A program made the translations under genes and the position numbers. Positions 7,364-14,425 of a stretch of 34,709 bases of DNA are shown here, piece after piece. Positions within the stretch are counted from its first letter, which is position 1; every line of letters starts with the position of its first letter. This stretch comes from Candidatus Polarisedimenticolaceae bacterium (lineage in GTDB: Bacteria; Acidobacteriota; Polarisedimenticolia; Polarisedimenticolales; DASRJG01): assembly GCA_036376135.1 (NCBI GenBank), contig DASVAW010000104.1:1-34709 (forward strand), in the 5' to 3' direction. Under the pieces are notes generated by a model that saw only the letters and a list, made by a program, of their open reading frames with translations, ran no database searches and was not told where the DNA came from.

Positions 7364-8097
7364 GCGCCCTTCCGGCCGTCGTCTCGGCGACCTCGATCGA
7401 TCCCGCGGGGATCGACGGCGTCGCGGCGGACGCGATCGTCCTCGACGAGATCGGGTGCCGCGCGCTCGCGGTGCCGACCGCGGTCTTCGGCGTCGCCGAG
7501 GGGCGCGACGGGATCTTCGAAGGGGTTCCCGCGGGATGGCTCGCCCGGATCTGGCCGCTCGTCGCCGCCGAGCACCCGGCCGCGGTGCGGATCGGGATCC
7601 TGCGCGACGCCGATCAGGCGCGCGAGATCGCCGGGCTGCTGCAGCTCCACGGCGCGCCGCACGTCGTGCTCGCCCCGGTCGTGCGCGCGGCGGGGCGTCG
7701 CCTGCTCGACGAGGGGGCGATCGCGGCGTGGCGCGAGCGCCTGTTCCCGCTCGCGCACGTCCTCGTGCTGCGCGCGGGGGAGCTCGCCGTATTCGCCGGC
7801 GCCCACGACGACGATCCCTCGGGGTTCGTCGAGGGGGCGAAGCGGGTCGCGGCGCAGGGGATCCGCGCGGTGCTCGTGACGGGGGTCGTGAGGCAGGGGA
7901 GGATCCTCGACCTGCTGGTCGAGAACGGGGAGGTCGCCGCCTTCGACGCGACGCGCCTGCACGTTCCGCGCGTCGACGGGCTGGCGGGTGCGCACGCCGC
8001 CGCGCTCGCCGGCGCGCTCGCGCGAGGCGAGCCGCTCCCGCGCGCCGCCCTCGCGGCGCAGCGTTACGTCGGGATGAGGCTGCAGCGGCGGAGGTAG
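7360..8097 (+). CDS. Degenerate ThiD-like (phosphomethylpyrimidine kinase family) protein
   Basis: 245 residues. The order of landmarks follows hydroxymethylpyrimidine (phosphate) kinase: an N-terminal SATSIDPAGIDGVAADA that mirrors the ThiD AGSDPSGGAGIQAD motif, then VRIGILRD, VVLAPVVRAAGRRLL, LFPLAHVLVLRAGELAVF, IRAVLVTGVV, and a C-terminal LAGALARGEPL helix. Key positions are changed: the DPVM aspartate is alanine (APVV), TPN is replaced by LRA, and the catalytic HGTGC-type anion hole reads VDGLAGAHA. It may be a pseudokinase, a kinase with another substrate, or a binding protein. It overlaps the preceding small membrane-protein gene by four bases. No thiamine genes and no recognisable TPP riboswitch are nearby. 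Confidence 0.65.
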   Translation: MSALPAVVSATSIDPAGIDGVAADAIVLDEIGCRALAVPTAVFGVAEGRDGIFEGVPAGWLARIWPLVAAEHPAAVRIGILRDADQAREIAGLLQLHGAPHVVLAPVVRAAGRRLLDEGAIAAWRERLFPLAHVLVLRAGELAVFAGAHDDDPSGFVEGAKRVAAQGIRAVLVTGVVRQGRILDLLVENGEVAAFDATRLHVPRVDGLAGAHAAALAGALARGEPLPRAALAAQRYVGMRLQRRR

Positions 8098-8130
8098 GAG
8101 CGTGGGATCGCCCCCCTTGCGGTCACGCGG

Positions 8131-8163
8131 AAAAAAAAGGGGCGGCGACTTTCGTCGCCGCCC
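8131..8163 (-). terminator. Intrinsic terminator of the TPR gene
   Basis: On the minus strand a perfect 10-bp stem GGGCGGCGAC/GTCGCCGCCC with a GAAA tetraloop (8140-8163) is followed by CC and eight T residues (8131-8138). It starts 35 bases past the stop of the minus-strand TPR gene. It is the most textbook terminator in the window. Confidence 0.9.
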
Positions 8164-8198
8164 ACGCGCGGAAGGGAGGAGGAGGAGAGGAGCGCGAA

Positions 8199-8705
8199 TC
8201 AGGAGGACGAGGAACGCGAAGGAGCCAGATTCCCCGAGGTCCGCTGGCGCATCGAGGCGCGCACCCGGCCGAGGAAGCGATTGACCGAGTGGTTGCGCGG
8301 AAGGAAACTGACCGGCGGGGCCTGGCGGCGATCGAACTTGGACAGCTCCGCACGGAGCGCGGGATGGCTCGGGGCGAGGCGCAGCCCCTGCTCGAAGGTC
8401 GCGAGCGCCCGGGTGGTCTTCCCCGCGAGGACGTACACCCGCCCGAGGTTGAGCAGCAGGTCGGGGTTGAAGAAGTCGCGCCGCGCCGCCGCCTCGCAGG
8501 CGCGGATCGCCTCCGGGGAGGCGCCGTTCGCCTGGGCCAGCGCGAGGCCGTAATAGGAGAGGTAGCGCATCTGCGGTCGGGCAACCGCGCGCTGGCGTTC
8601 GACCTGGATGGCCGCGTGGAAGAACCCGGCGGCGGCCGCACAGTCCCCATCCACGAGCGACTGGAGGCCCTTGCGGAATTGGTTCTCAGCGGAGAGGATC
8701 GGCAT
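8199..8705 (-). CDS. TPR-repeat protein
   Basis: 168 residues, no signal peptide. TPR-like helix pairs are visible: NQFRKGLQSLVDGDCAAAAGF, LSYYGLALAQANG, then NPDLLLNLGRVYVLAGKT with ALATFEQGLRLAPSHP. The C-terminal 45 residues are basic and Ser-rich (NHSVNRFLGRVRASMRQR, ending in SRSSSS) and look disordered. TPR proteins are usually protein-binding scaffolds; the partner is unknown. ATG at 8703-8705 has AGGTGA upstream and a good promoter. It is a single-gene transcript, closed by a strong terminator and divergent from a HEAT-repeat lipoprotein gene across the most AT-rich stretch of the window. Confidence 0.8.
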   Translation of the reverse strand: MPILSAENQFRKGLQSLVDGDCAAAAGFFHAAIQVERQRAVARPQMRYLSYYGLALAQANGASPEAIRACEAAARRDFFNPDLLLNLGRVYVLAGKTTRALATFEQGLRLAPSHPALRAELSKFDRRQAPPVSFLPRNHSVNRFLGRVRASMRQRTSGNLAPSRSSSS

Positions 8706-8737
8706 CGAATCACCTCTGCGTTGTGTCTACGCTCGAA

Positions 8738-8766
8738 TAGATACGAACGCGTGAGATGCATTTCAA
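8738..8766 (-). promoter_or_regulatory. Sigma-70-type promoter of the TPR gene
   Basis: On the minus strand TTGAAA (8761-8766) and TATCTA (8738-8743) are separated by 17 bases, about 25 bases above the expected leader of the gene starting at 8705. The surrounding 8706-8827 segment is clearly richer in A and T than the rest of the window. No equally clear promoter is seen on the plus strand for the divergent lipoprotein gene. Confidence 0.6.
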
Positions 8767-8827
8767 TGGCGATATTTTGTATCTGCATAAACACATAGGC
8801 CGACGATTCCGACTGAATTGAGCAAAT

Positions 8828-9499
8828 ATGAGAACGTGGATTTTGGTTGGGATGTTGTCCGCGTTGGCGGGATTCGGCGCCGGGTGCGGCAAGGACGCGG
8901 ATCGCGCGCTTCGGGAGGTCGAAGCGCTTCGAGAGCGAGGGGACTCCGCCTCGATGGAGCGGCTGGCGGCGCTTTGCGGCGACGCGAGCCCCGACGTTCG
9001 GGCCTTCGCGCTCGCCGCCCTGGCCGACGGGGCGCGGGAGCGGGCCGCGGAGCGGATCCAGCGGGCGCTCGCGGACCCGGACGTCACCGTGCGCTCGACG
9101 GCGATCAAGCTCGCGGGCGACCTGAAGCTGGAGCGCACCGGGGAGGAGCTGGGCAGGATGCTCGTCTCGGACCCTTCGGTCGGCGCCCGTCGCCGCGCGG
9201 CGGTGTCGCTCGGGGCGATCGGGGGCGGGGAGGCGGCGGCTCGGCTCGCCCCCGGACTGGCGGACGCCGACCCCGGCGTGCGCGAGGCGACGGCGCGGGC
9301 GCTCGCGGGGGTGGACGCGGGACCCGCGGTTCCGGCGCTGCTCCGCACCCTCCAACTCGACCCCGAGCCGCGGGTGCGGTTCGAGGCGGTCCGCGCGCTC
9401 GCGACGGTGAAGAGCGACGAGGCGCGGGCGGGGATCGAGGGGGCGGCGAGCGATGGGAACGAGCTCGTCCGCATGGAGGCCCGCAGCGTCGTCCGCTGA
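8828..9499 (+). CDS. HEAT-repeat lipoprotein
   Basis: 223 residues. The N-terminus MRTWILVGMLSALAGFGAGC is a lipoprotein signal, with the lipidated cysteine at residue 20 followed by Gly and Lys. The rest is made of about five HEAT-like helical pairs of the bacterial PBS-lyase type (SPDVRAFALAALADG; DPDVTVRSTAIKLAGDL; DPSVGARRRAAVSLGAIG; DPGVREATARALAGV; EPRVRFEAVRALATV). Such domains form protein-binding solenoids; no catalytic motif is present. It would sit in the periplasm or outer membrane. The start ATG has only a weak ribosome site. Function and partner are unknown. Confidence 0.85.
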   Translation: MRTWILVGMLSALAGFGAGCGKDADRALREVEALRERGDSASMERLAALCGDASPDVRAFALAALADGARERAAERIQRALADPDVTVRSTAIKLAGDLKLERTGEELGRMLVSDPSVGARRRAAVSLGAIGGGEAAARLAPGLADADPGVREATARALAGVDAGPAVPALLRTLQLDPEPRVRFEAVRALATVKSDEARAGIEGAASDGNELVRMEARSVVR

Positions 9500-9539
9500 C
9501 CCCGCGCCGGGGAGTGCTGGCCATTCTGGCGGCGAGGTG

Positions 9540-9545
9540 TATAGT
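9540..9545 (+). promoter_or_regulatory. -10-like element upstream of the rho gene pair
   Basis: TATAGT at 9540-9545 lies about 75 bases upstream of the TTG start at 9620. No good -35 is seen at 16-18 bases. It is the most likely promoter for the unknown gene and rho. Confidence 0.4.
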
Positions 9546-9619
9546 TTGGCCTCCGATCTTTCGCGCCGCGAGCCCGCCGTAGGGGCGGCGGCGCCGGCCC
9601 GAGATGGGGCGGAAGCGGC

Positions 9620-10120
9620 TTGCCGGACGCGTCGAAGACGATCCTGGCGCCGCGACTCGACGGATCCTTCCGATGGACCGACGGCGGCCGCACGCTGGAT
9701 GTCGTGCGCACGCCCGAAGGATTCCGCATCGACGCGGGTGCCGGCACGAACTGGACGATCGAGGATCGCCGCGGCGACGACGGCGGCTTCGTGTGGTGGG
9801 AGACGAGCTCGGGGGAGAGGCGCGAGCGGGGCCGGACGAGCCGTCCCCGCGGCTTCGAGAGCGCGCCGACGCTCCTCCTCGAGGACGGTCGGCTGTTCCG
9901 GATCCGGATCCGGTCGCTCGCTCCGCCGCGGGTCGAGCTGCACGGCGACGAGGTCGTCGGCGCCTATCTGGCGGCGACGTTCGACGGAACGCGCTGGGAG
10001 ATCGTGACGACGCCGGCGGGGGAGCTCCTGGCCCCCTCTCCGGTCCTGATGGGGTTGTTCGGCGCGGAGATCGCGCGTCTGGCCCGGGGAGACGCGAGTT
10101 CAGGAGCAAGGCATGGGTGA
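9620..10120 (+). CDS. Unknown beta-rich protein overlapping the start of rho
   Basis: 166 residues, no signal peptide or membrane segment. The sequence alternates short beta-like strands and charged turns (GSFRWTDGGRTLDVV, NWTIEDRRGDDGGFVWWE, PTLLLEDGRLFRIRI, GAYLAATFDGTRWEIV) and resembles no family I can name. The start is TTG at 9620, with GGAAG upstream; the ATG at 9604 is in another frame. The 3' end overlaps rho by eight bases (10113-10120), so translation of the two is probably coupled. It could be a Rho-related regulator or an unrelated co-transcribed gene. Confidence 0.65.
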   Translation: MPDASKTILAPRLDGSFRWTDGGRTLDVVRTPEGFRIDAGAGTNWTIEDRRGDDGGFVWWETSSGERRERGRTSRPRGFESAPTLLLEDGRLFRIRIRSLAPPRVELHGDEVVGAYLAATFDGTRWEIVTTPAGELLAPSPVLMGLFGAEIARLARGDASSGARHG

Positions 10121-11549
10121 GTTCGCGGGCGGCGGTGGAAACGCGGGGGGCAACGGCGGAGGGGGCGGGCGTCGTCGCCGTCGTCGTCGCCGGTTCGGCT
10201 CGCGCGAAGGCCAGCCCTCGGTGGCGCCGAACTTCGAGAACGGACCCCCCTCGGGGGTCGTCCACGAGCTCGCCGGTCCCGCGTGGAATCCGGGGGCGGG
10301 GGGCGGCGGAGCGCGACGGCGGGGACGCCGCCGGCGCGGCGGGTTCGGCGGCGGCGCGCCGCGGCCGGCCATGCCCGGGAACGGCGGCCAGCCGCAGACG
10401 CAGGGACGCCCCGCCGTCGCGGTGCTTCCCGCCGGCGAGCCCGATGTCGAGGTCCGCGGCGTCCTCCAGATCCTGCAGGACGGCAGCGGCTTCCTGAGGC
10501 AGGCGGCCAACGACTACAACCCCGAGCCCGGTGATCCGTGGGTGCCGCGCGAGATCGTCGCCGCGAGCGCCTTCGAGACCGGCGTCGAGCTGACCGGCCT
10601 CGCCCACCCGCCCGACCGCCCCGGCCGCTCGCCGGTCCTCGCGACGATCCGCGAGGTGAACGGCACCGATCCCGCGGCGTGGGCCTCGCGCACGCCTTTC
10701 AAGAACCTCGTCGCCGAGGACCCGACCGAGCGCATCCGCCTCGAGAACGACCCGGCGGACCTCTCCACGCGGGTCGTGGACCTCATCGCCCCGATCGGCA
10801 AGGGGCAGCGCTGCCTGATCGTCGCCCCGCCCAAGGCCGGAAAGACCGTCCTGATGCAGCGGATGGCGAAGGCGATCACCGTCAACCACCCCGAGATCCA
10901 CCTCATCGTGCTGCTCGTGGACGAGCGCCCCGAGGAGGTCACCGACATGCGCCGCAGCGTGCGGGGCGAGGTCGTGGCGTCCTCGTCGGACGAGATGGCG
11001 CGCACGCACGTGGCGGTCGCGGAGATCGTCCTCGAGCGGGCCAAGCGCCTGGTCGAGTGCGGCCGCGACGTCGTGTTGCTTCTCGACTCGATCACGCGGC
11101 TGTCGCGCGCCTACAACAACGAGCAGAAAAGCTCCGGGCGCGTGTTGTCCGGCGGCATCGACGCGCGGACGATGGAGAAGCCGCGGCGCTTCTTCGGCGC
11201 GGCACGCAAGTGCGTGCAGGGCGGGTCGCTCACCGTCATCGGCACCGCGCTCGTGGACACGGGCTCGCGGATGGACGACGTGATCTTCCAGGAGTTCAAG
11301 GGGACCGGGAACACCGAGATCGTCATGGACCGCGGGCTGTTCGAGCGGCGCATTTTCCCCGCGATCGACATTTCGTCGAGCGGGACCCGCAAGGAAGAGA
11401 AGCTCTACGGCGCCGACGAGTTCCCGCGCGTCACCCTGCTACGGCGCGCCCTCGCCCCCCTGCGCGCGCAGGAGGCGATGCAGCTGCTCGTCGAGCGCGT
11501 GGGGCGTTACCCGACCAACGAGGAGTTCCTCAAGAACCTGCTGGGGTAA
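10113..11549 (+). CDS. rho: Transcription termination factor Rho with Gly/Arg-rich N-terminus
   Basis: 478 residues. Rho is a hexameric RNA-dependent ATPase that ends transcription. Visible: the primary RNA-binding fold around 114-185 with GSGFLR (125-129), Walker A APPKAGKT (238-245), LVDERPEEVTDM, LLLDSITRLSRAYN, and the C-terminal GGIDARTMEKPRRFFGAAR and FKGTGN motifs. The first ~105 residues are a low-complexity Gly- and Arg-rich region with eight arginines in a row (20-27) and a second RRRGRRRR patch near 68-75. In the RNA-binding motif the usual aromatic of DGFGFLR is serine (DGSGFLR), and the usual IYV stretch reads PWV. The stop codon lies inside the left arm of the 53-bp inverted repeat. 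ATG at 10113 has AGGAG upstream. Confidence 0.96.
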   Translation: MGEFAGGGGNAGGNGGGGGRRRRRRRRFGSREGQPSVAPNFENGPPSGVVHELAGPAWNPGAGGGGARRRGRRRRGGFGGGAPRPAMPGNGGQPQTQGRPAVAVLPAGEPDVEVRGVLQILQDGSGFLRQAANDYNPEPGDPWVPREIVAASAFETGVELTGLAHPPDRPGRSPVLATIREVNGTDPAAWASRTPFKNLVAEDPTERIRLENDPADLSTRVVDLIAPIGKGQRCLIVAPPKAGKTVLMQRMAKAITVNHPEIHLIVLLVDERPEEVTDMRRSVRGEVVASSSDEMARTHVAVAEIVLERAKRLVECGRDVVLLLDSITRLSRAYNNEQKSSGRVLSGGIDARTMEKPRRFFGAARKCVQGGSLTVIGTALVDTGSRMDDVIFQEFKGTGNTEIVMDRGLFERRIFPAIDISSSGTRKEEKLYGADEFPRVTLLRRALAPLRAQEAMQLLVERVGRYPTNEEFLKNLLG

Positions 11550-11680
11550 ATGGGGACAGCAACCTATTTCGCAACTGGGGACAGTCACCGTATTTCCGCA
11601 AGTCCGTCGCGTGCGCTTCGGGTTTGGGGAAATACGGTGACTGTCCCCAGTTGCGAAATAGGTTGCTGTCCCCATTTACC
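11545..11680. repeat. Perfect 53-bp inverted repeat spanning two convergent gene ends
   Basis: Arms 11545-11597 and 11628-11680 pair at every one of 53 positions, separated by a 30-base centre. Each arm carries two GGGGACAG blocks (11552-11559 and 11577-11584), inverted in the other arm. The left arm supplies the TAA stop of rho (11547-11549). The right arm and centre encode the last ~30 residues of the opposing kinase. Its boundaries and symmetry look like a small non-autonomous palindromic element (REP/MITE class), although no transposase or target duplication is visible here. It could also act as a bidirectional terminator. Confidence 0.92.
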
Positions 11681-14290
11681 CATCACAAGCGCCTCGGTTC
11701 CGCGGTAGGACCAGTTCGCCATCTCGCGCCGCTCGCGCTCGATCGCGGCGAGCTGCGCCGGCGACGGGCGCCAGGACGGGTCCGCGAGGCGTCGCGCGCG
11801 CGCCTCGAGGGCGTTCCACGGAACGACGATCCCGCTGCGGTACGACGTGCGGCCGCGCGCGATCCCCTCGAGGGCCTTCGCCGGATCGGGGTCGGGACCC
11901 TCGAGCCACGCGCGGGCCGTCCAGTATTCGAACTCGTCGCGGTGGAACGCGTCCTCCGCGTCGACGGCGCGGGCGTCGCGCGGGTCGCCGAACAGGACGG
12001 CGTGCGCCAGCCGGATCTGCGCCCCCCACGTGTGGCGCGGCTGCGACGCGAACTCCCCGAGCGCCGCCGCCAGCGGCACGTCGTCTCCGGCGAGCCAGCA
12101 CAGCAGCATCCACTCGTAGCGGTACATCTCCGGCGACGCGGTCGCCCAGAACTCGCGCAGCGTGGCGCGCGCGGCGGCGCGGTCGCCCAGCCGGATCTGC
12201 GTCTCGGCGCGCAGCAGGAGCATCCGCGCGGCGTCCGGCTCGAGCGCCAGGGCCGAGTCGAGCGCGACGAGCGCCGCCGGGGGTGCGCCGGCCTTCAGGT
12301 GGAAGATCGCCGTCCAGTACCACGCGAGCGCGTTGAGCGCGGCCCCCCCCGTTCCGCCGGCGGCCGCCTGGCCGACGATCGCGGCCGCCGCGTCCGGATG
12401 CCCCATCTGCGCCTCCGCCTGCGCGCGGTAGAGCGCCTGGAACACCGCGCGACGCCGCGCGTCCCACGCCTCGGGGTCGAGCCCTCCGCGGTCCGCCGCG
12501 TCGAGGGGGATGCCGCGCGCGGCGTCGAAGCGATACTCGCGTCCGCCTGAGATCCGGACGCGCGCGGTTGCGCCGTCGAGCCGAAGCTCGGAGTGGATCT
12601 TCCGGTCGTAGGGGAGCGGGAGGTAATACGAGGACGGGTCCGCCAGCCGGCCGCCCGCCGTGTAGGGGGGCGCCTGGCCGTGGACGTCCCCGCGCAACGG
12701 CAGCGCGAACGCGACGGGGCGCGGACCCAGCAGGTTGTTCCACGCCACGAAGACCGCGAGCGCGGGTCGCTCCCCGGCCGCGGGGAGGATCGCGACGTGA
12801 TCGGTCTGCCCGGGGTGCTCGTATCCGCCCACGGCCGCACCCGCGCGGGCGGGCTGGGTGAGGACCCGCGACGGGTACTCGCCCGCGTGCGACACCTCGA
12901 CCACCAGCGCCGCATCGCCGCCGTTGGCGTCGGCGGGAACGTGGAGCAGTCGCTTGGGGAGGTAGAACTCCGACTGGAACGGGTAGGCGCCGCGCCCGAG
13001 GATCTCGTGTTGCGCGTCGGCGTCCCAGAACGGCCGTCTCCCCCCGCCGAGCCAATCCACGCGCACGAGCCGCGAAGGGTACTCGCGCGGGACCGGGACG
13101 ACGCGCGGGAGCGGCTCCGGCCAGTGCAGCAGGACCAGGGCGGTCGGATTGAAGGGCCGCCCCTCGGACAGGAGGACGGCTCCCGAGACCCGCGCGTCGA
13201 ACGCCTCCGAGCGGATCCGGAAGCCGGCGCGGGTGATCCACGCGATCCGGTCGACGTCGGTCTCCACGGCGACCGGCGTCGCGAGCCAGGCCCCGGCGGC
13301 GAGCAGCGCGATCGAGACGGAGGCGACCGCGCCGCCGATCCGCGCCCAGCGCCGGTGGGCGAGCTCGGTCGCCAGCCGCGCGCCGAGGAGGGTGCGAAGC
13401 CTCCCCGCCCTCCCGCGGAGCAGCTCGGCCAGCGCCGCGTGCGCGTCGGCGGGACGGCGGTCGGGGTTCTTCTCGAGCAGGCGCACGAGCAGGGCGCGCA
13501 GGCGCGACGGCGCGGCGGAGACGCCGGGGGGCATCACCGGGAGAGGGCGCGACAGGTGCGCGTTGAGGAGATCGAGGTCGGAGGTGCCGAGGAACGGGGG
13601 GGCTCCCGCGAGCATCTCCCACAGGGTGACGCCGACGGCGTAGAGGTCGGTCGCGGGGCGGAAGGTCCGGTCGCCGCGCGCCTGTTCGGGGGAGGTGTAT
13701 TCGGGGGTCCCGACGAACCGGCCCGTCGCGGTGAGCCCGGGGGTGTCGGCCTGGCGGGCGAGGCCGAAGTCGAGGAGCACGACCCGCTCGAGCGCCCCGT
13801 CGTGCCGCTTGGCGAGGAAGATGTTCGCGGGCTTCACGTCGCGGTGGACGATTCCCCGGGCGTGCGCGTGGCCGAGCGCGTCCAGGACGTCGCGGAGGAT
13901 CCGCTCCGCCTCGTCGGCGGGAAGGCGCCTGCGCGCGCGCAGGCGCTGCGCGAGATTCTCCCCTTCGAGGAGCTCGGAGACGACGTAGAAGAGCCCTTCG
14001 GCCTCGCCGATGTCGTAGAGGCGGACGATGCCGGGATGCTGAAGCGCGCGCACGACGCGCAGCTCGCGCCGAAGGCGCTCGACGTCGCGCGTGCCCGCGC
14101 CGGGGAACAGGACCTTCAGCGCGACGCGCTGCTGCGCGACCCGGTCGAAGGCCTCGAAGACCTCCCCGGCGCCGCCGGAGCCGATGGGGCCGACGATCTC
14201 GTAACGCGAGGCGAAGATCGCCCCGTCCGCGAGCGAGGGCAGGCGGAGCAGACGTTTGTTGTCGGACGGCGTGGGCGTCGGATCCGCCAC
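11585..14290 (-). CDS. Membrane-anchored Ser/Thr protein kinase with large C-terminal extracytoplasmic region
   Basis: 901 residues. N-terminal Hanks-type kinase (about 30-295): Gly-loop IGSGGAGEVF, VALKV lysine at 59, HRDVKPAN at 149-156, DFGLA at 174-178, GTPEYTSPEQ at 194-203. One membrane helix lies near 317-337. The ~560-residue C-terminal part would be periplasmic. It has a beta-rich half with aromatic and charged loops (ending near GGREYRFDAARGIPLD) and a TPR-like alpha half (AQAEAQMGHPDAAAAIVGQA; LDSALALEPDAARMLLLRAETQ). The start GTG at 14288-14290 has GAGGGG upstream and TACAAT at 14307-14312; the frame stays open further up but without a credible start. The last ~30 codons run into the 53-bp inverted repeat and stop at 11585. 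The signal sensed is unknown. Confidence 0.9.
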   Translation of the reverse strand: MADPTPTPSDNKRLLRLPSLADGAIFASRYEIVGPIGSGGAGEVFEAFDRVAQQRVALKVLFPGAGTRDVERLRRELRVVRALQHPGIVRLYDIGEAEGLFYVVSELLEGENLAQRLRARRRLPADEAERILRDVLDALGHAHARGIVHRDVKPANIFLAKRHDGALERVVLLDFGLARQADTPGLTATGRFVGTPEYTSPEQARGDRTFRPATDLYAVGVTLWEMLAGAPPFLGTSDLDLLNAHLSRPLPVMPPGVSAAPSRLRALLVRLLEKNPDRRPADAHAALAELLRGRAGRLRTLLGARLATELAHRRWARIGGAVASVSIALLAAGAWLATPVAVETDVDRIAWITRAGFRIRSEAFDARVSGAVLLSEGRPFNPTALVLLHWPEPLPRVVPVPREYPSRLVRVDWLGGGRRPFWDADAQHEILGRGAYPFQSEFYLPKRLLHVPADANGGDAALVVEVSHAGEYPSRVLTQPARAGAAVGGYEHPGQTDHVAILPAAGERPALAVFVAWNNLLGPRPVAFALPLRGDVHGQAPPYTAGGRLADPSSYYLPLPYDRKIHSELRLDGATARVRISGGREYRFDAARGIPLDAADRGGLDPEAWDARRRAVFQALYRAQAEAQMGHPDAAAAIVGQAAAGGTGGAALNALAWYWTAIFHLKAGAPPAALVALDSALALEPDAARMLLLRAETQIRLGDRAAARATLREFWATASPEMYRYEWMLLCWLAGDDVPLAAALGEFASQPRHTWGAQIRLAHAVLFGDPRDARAVDAEDAFHRDEFEYWTARAWLEGPDPDPAKALEGIARGRTSYRSGIVVPWNALEARARRLADPSWRPSPAQLAAIERERREMANWSYRGTEALVMGKWGQQPISQLGTVTVFPQTRSARDGLAEIR

Positions 14291-14425
14291 GTTCCCCTCG
14301 TCGGGGATTGTACGGACGTCGGGCGGGCGTGGCTCTGCCGAACTTCGCCGATGGCGCGACGGCATCGAGGCCGACGGGCGCGCTCCCGTTCCGCTAGACT
14401 TTCCCGGTTTCCCGTGGAGGCGTCG

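Noticed and set aside
5767-7995. A 742-residue minus-strand open frame
   Set aside because: It runs antisense to the small membrane and ThiD-like genes and out of frame with the sugar aminotransferase; no motif.
9604-10497. ATG start at 9604 for the gene before rho
   Set aside because: It is in a different frame from the 9620-10120 protein and yields an Arg-rich shadow product.
12593-14425. Upstream extension of the aminotransferase frame
   Set aside because: Antisense to the kinase; the family N-terminus begins at the GTG at 14426 with GGAGG upstream.
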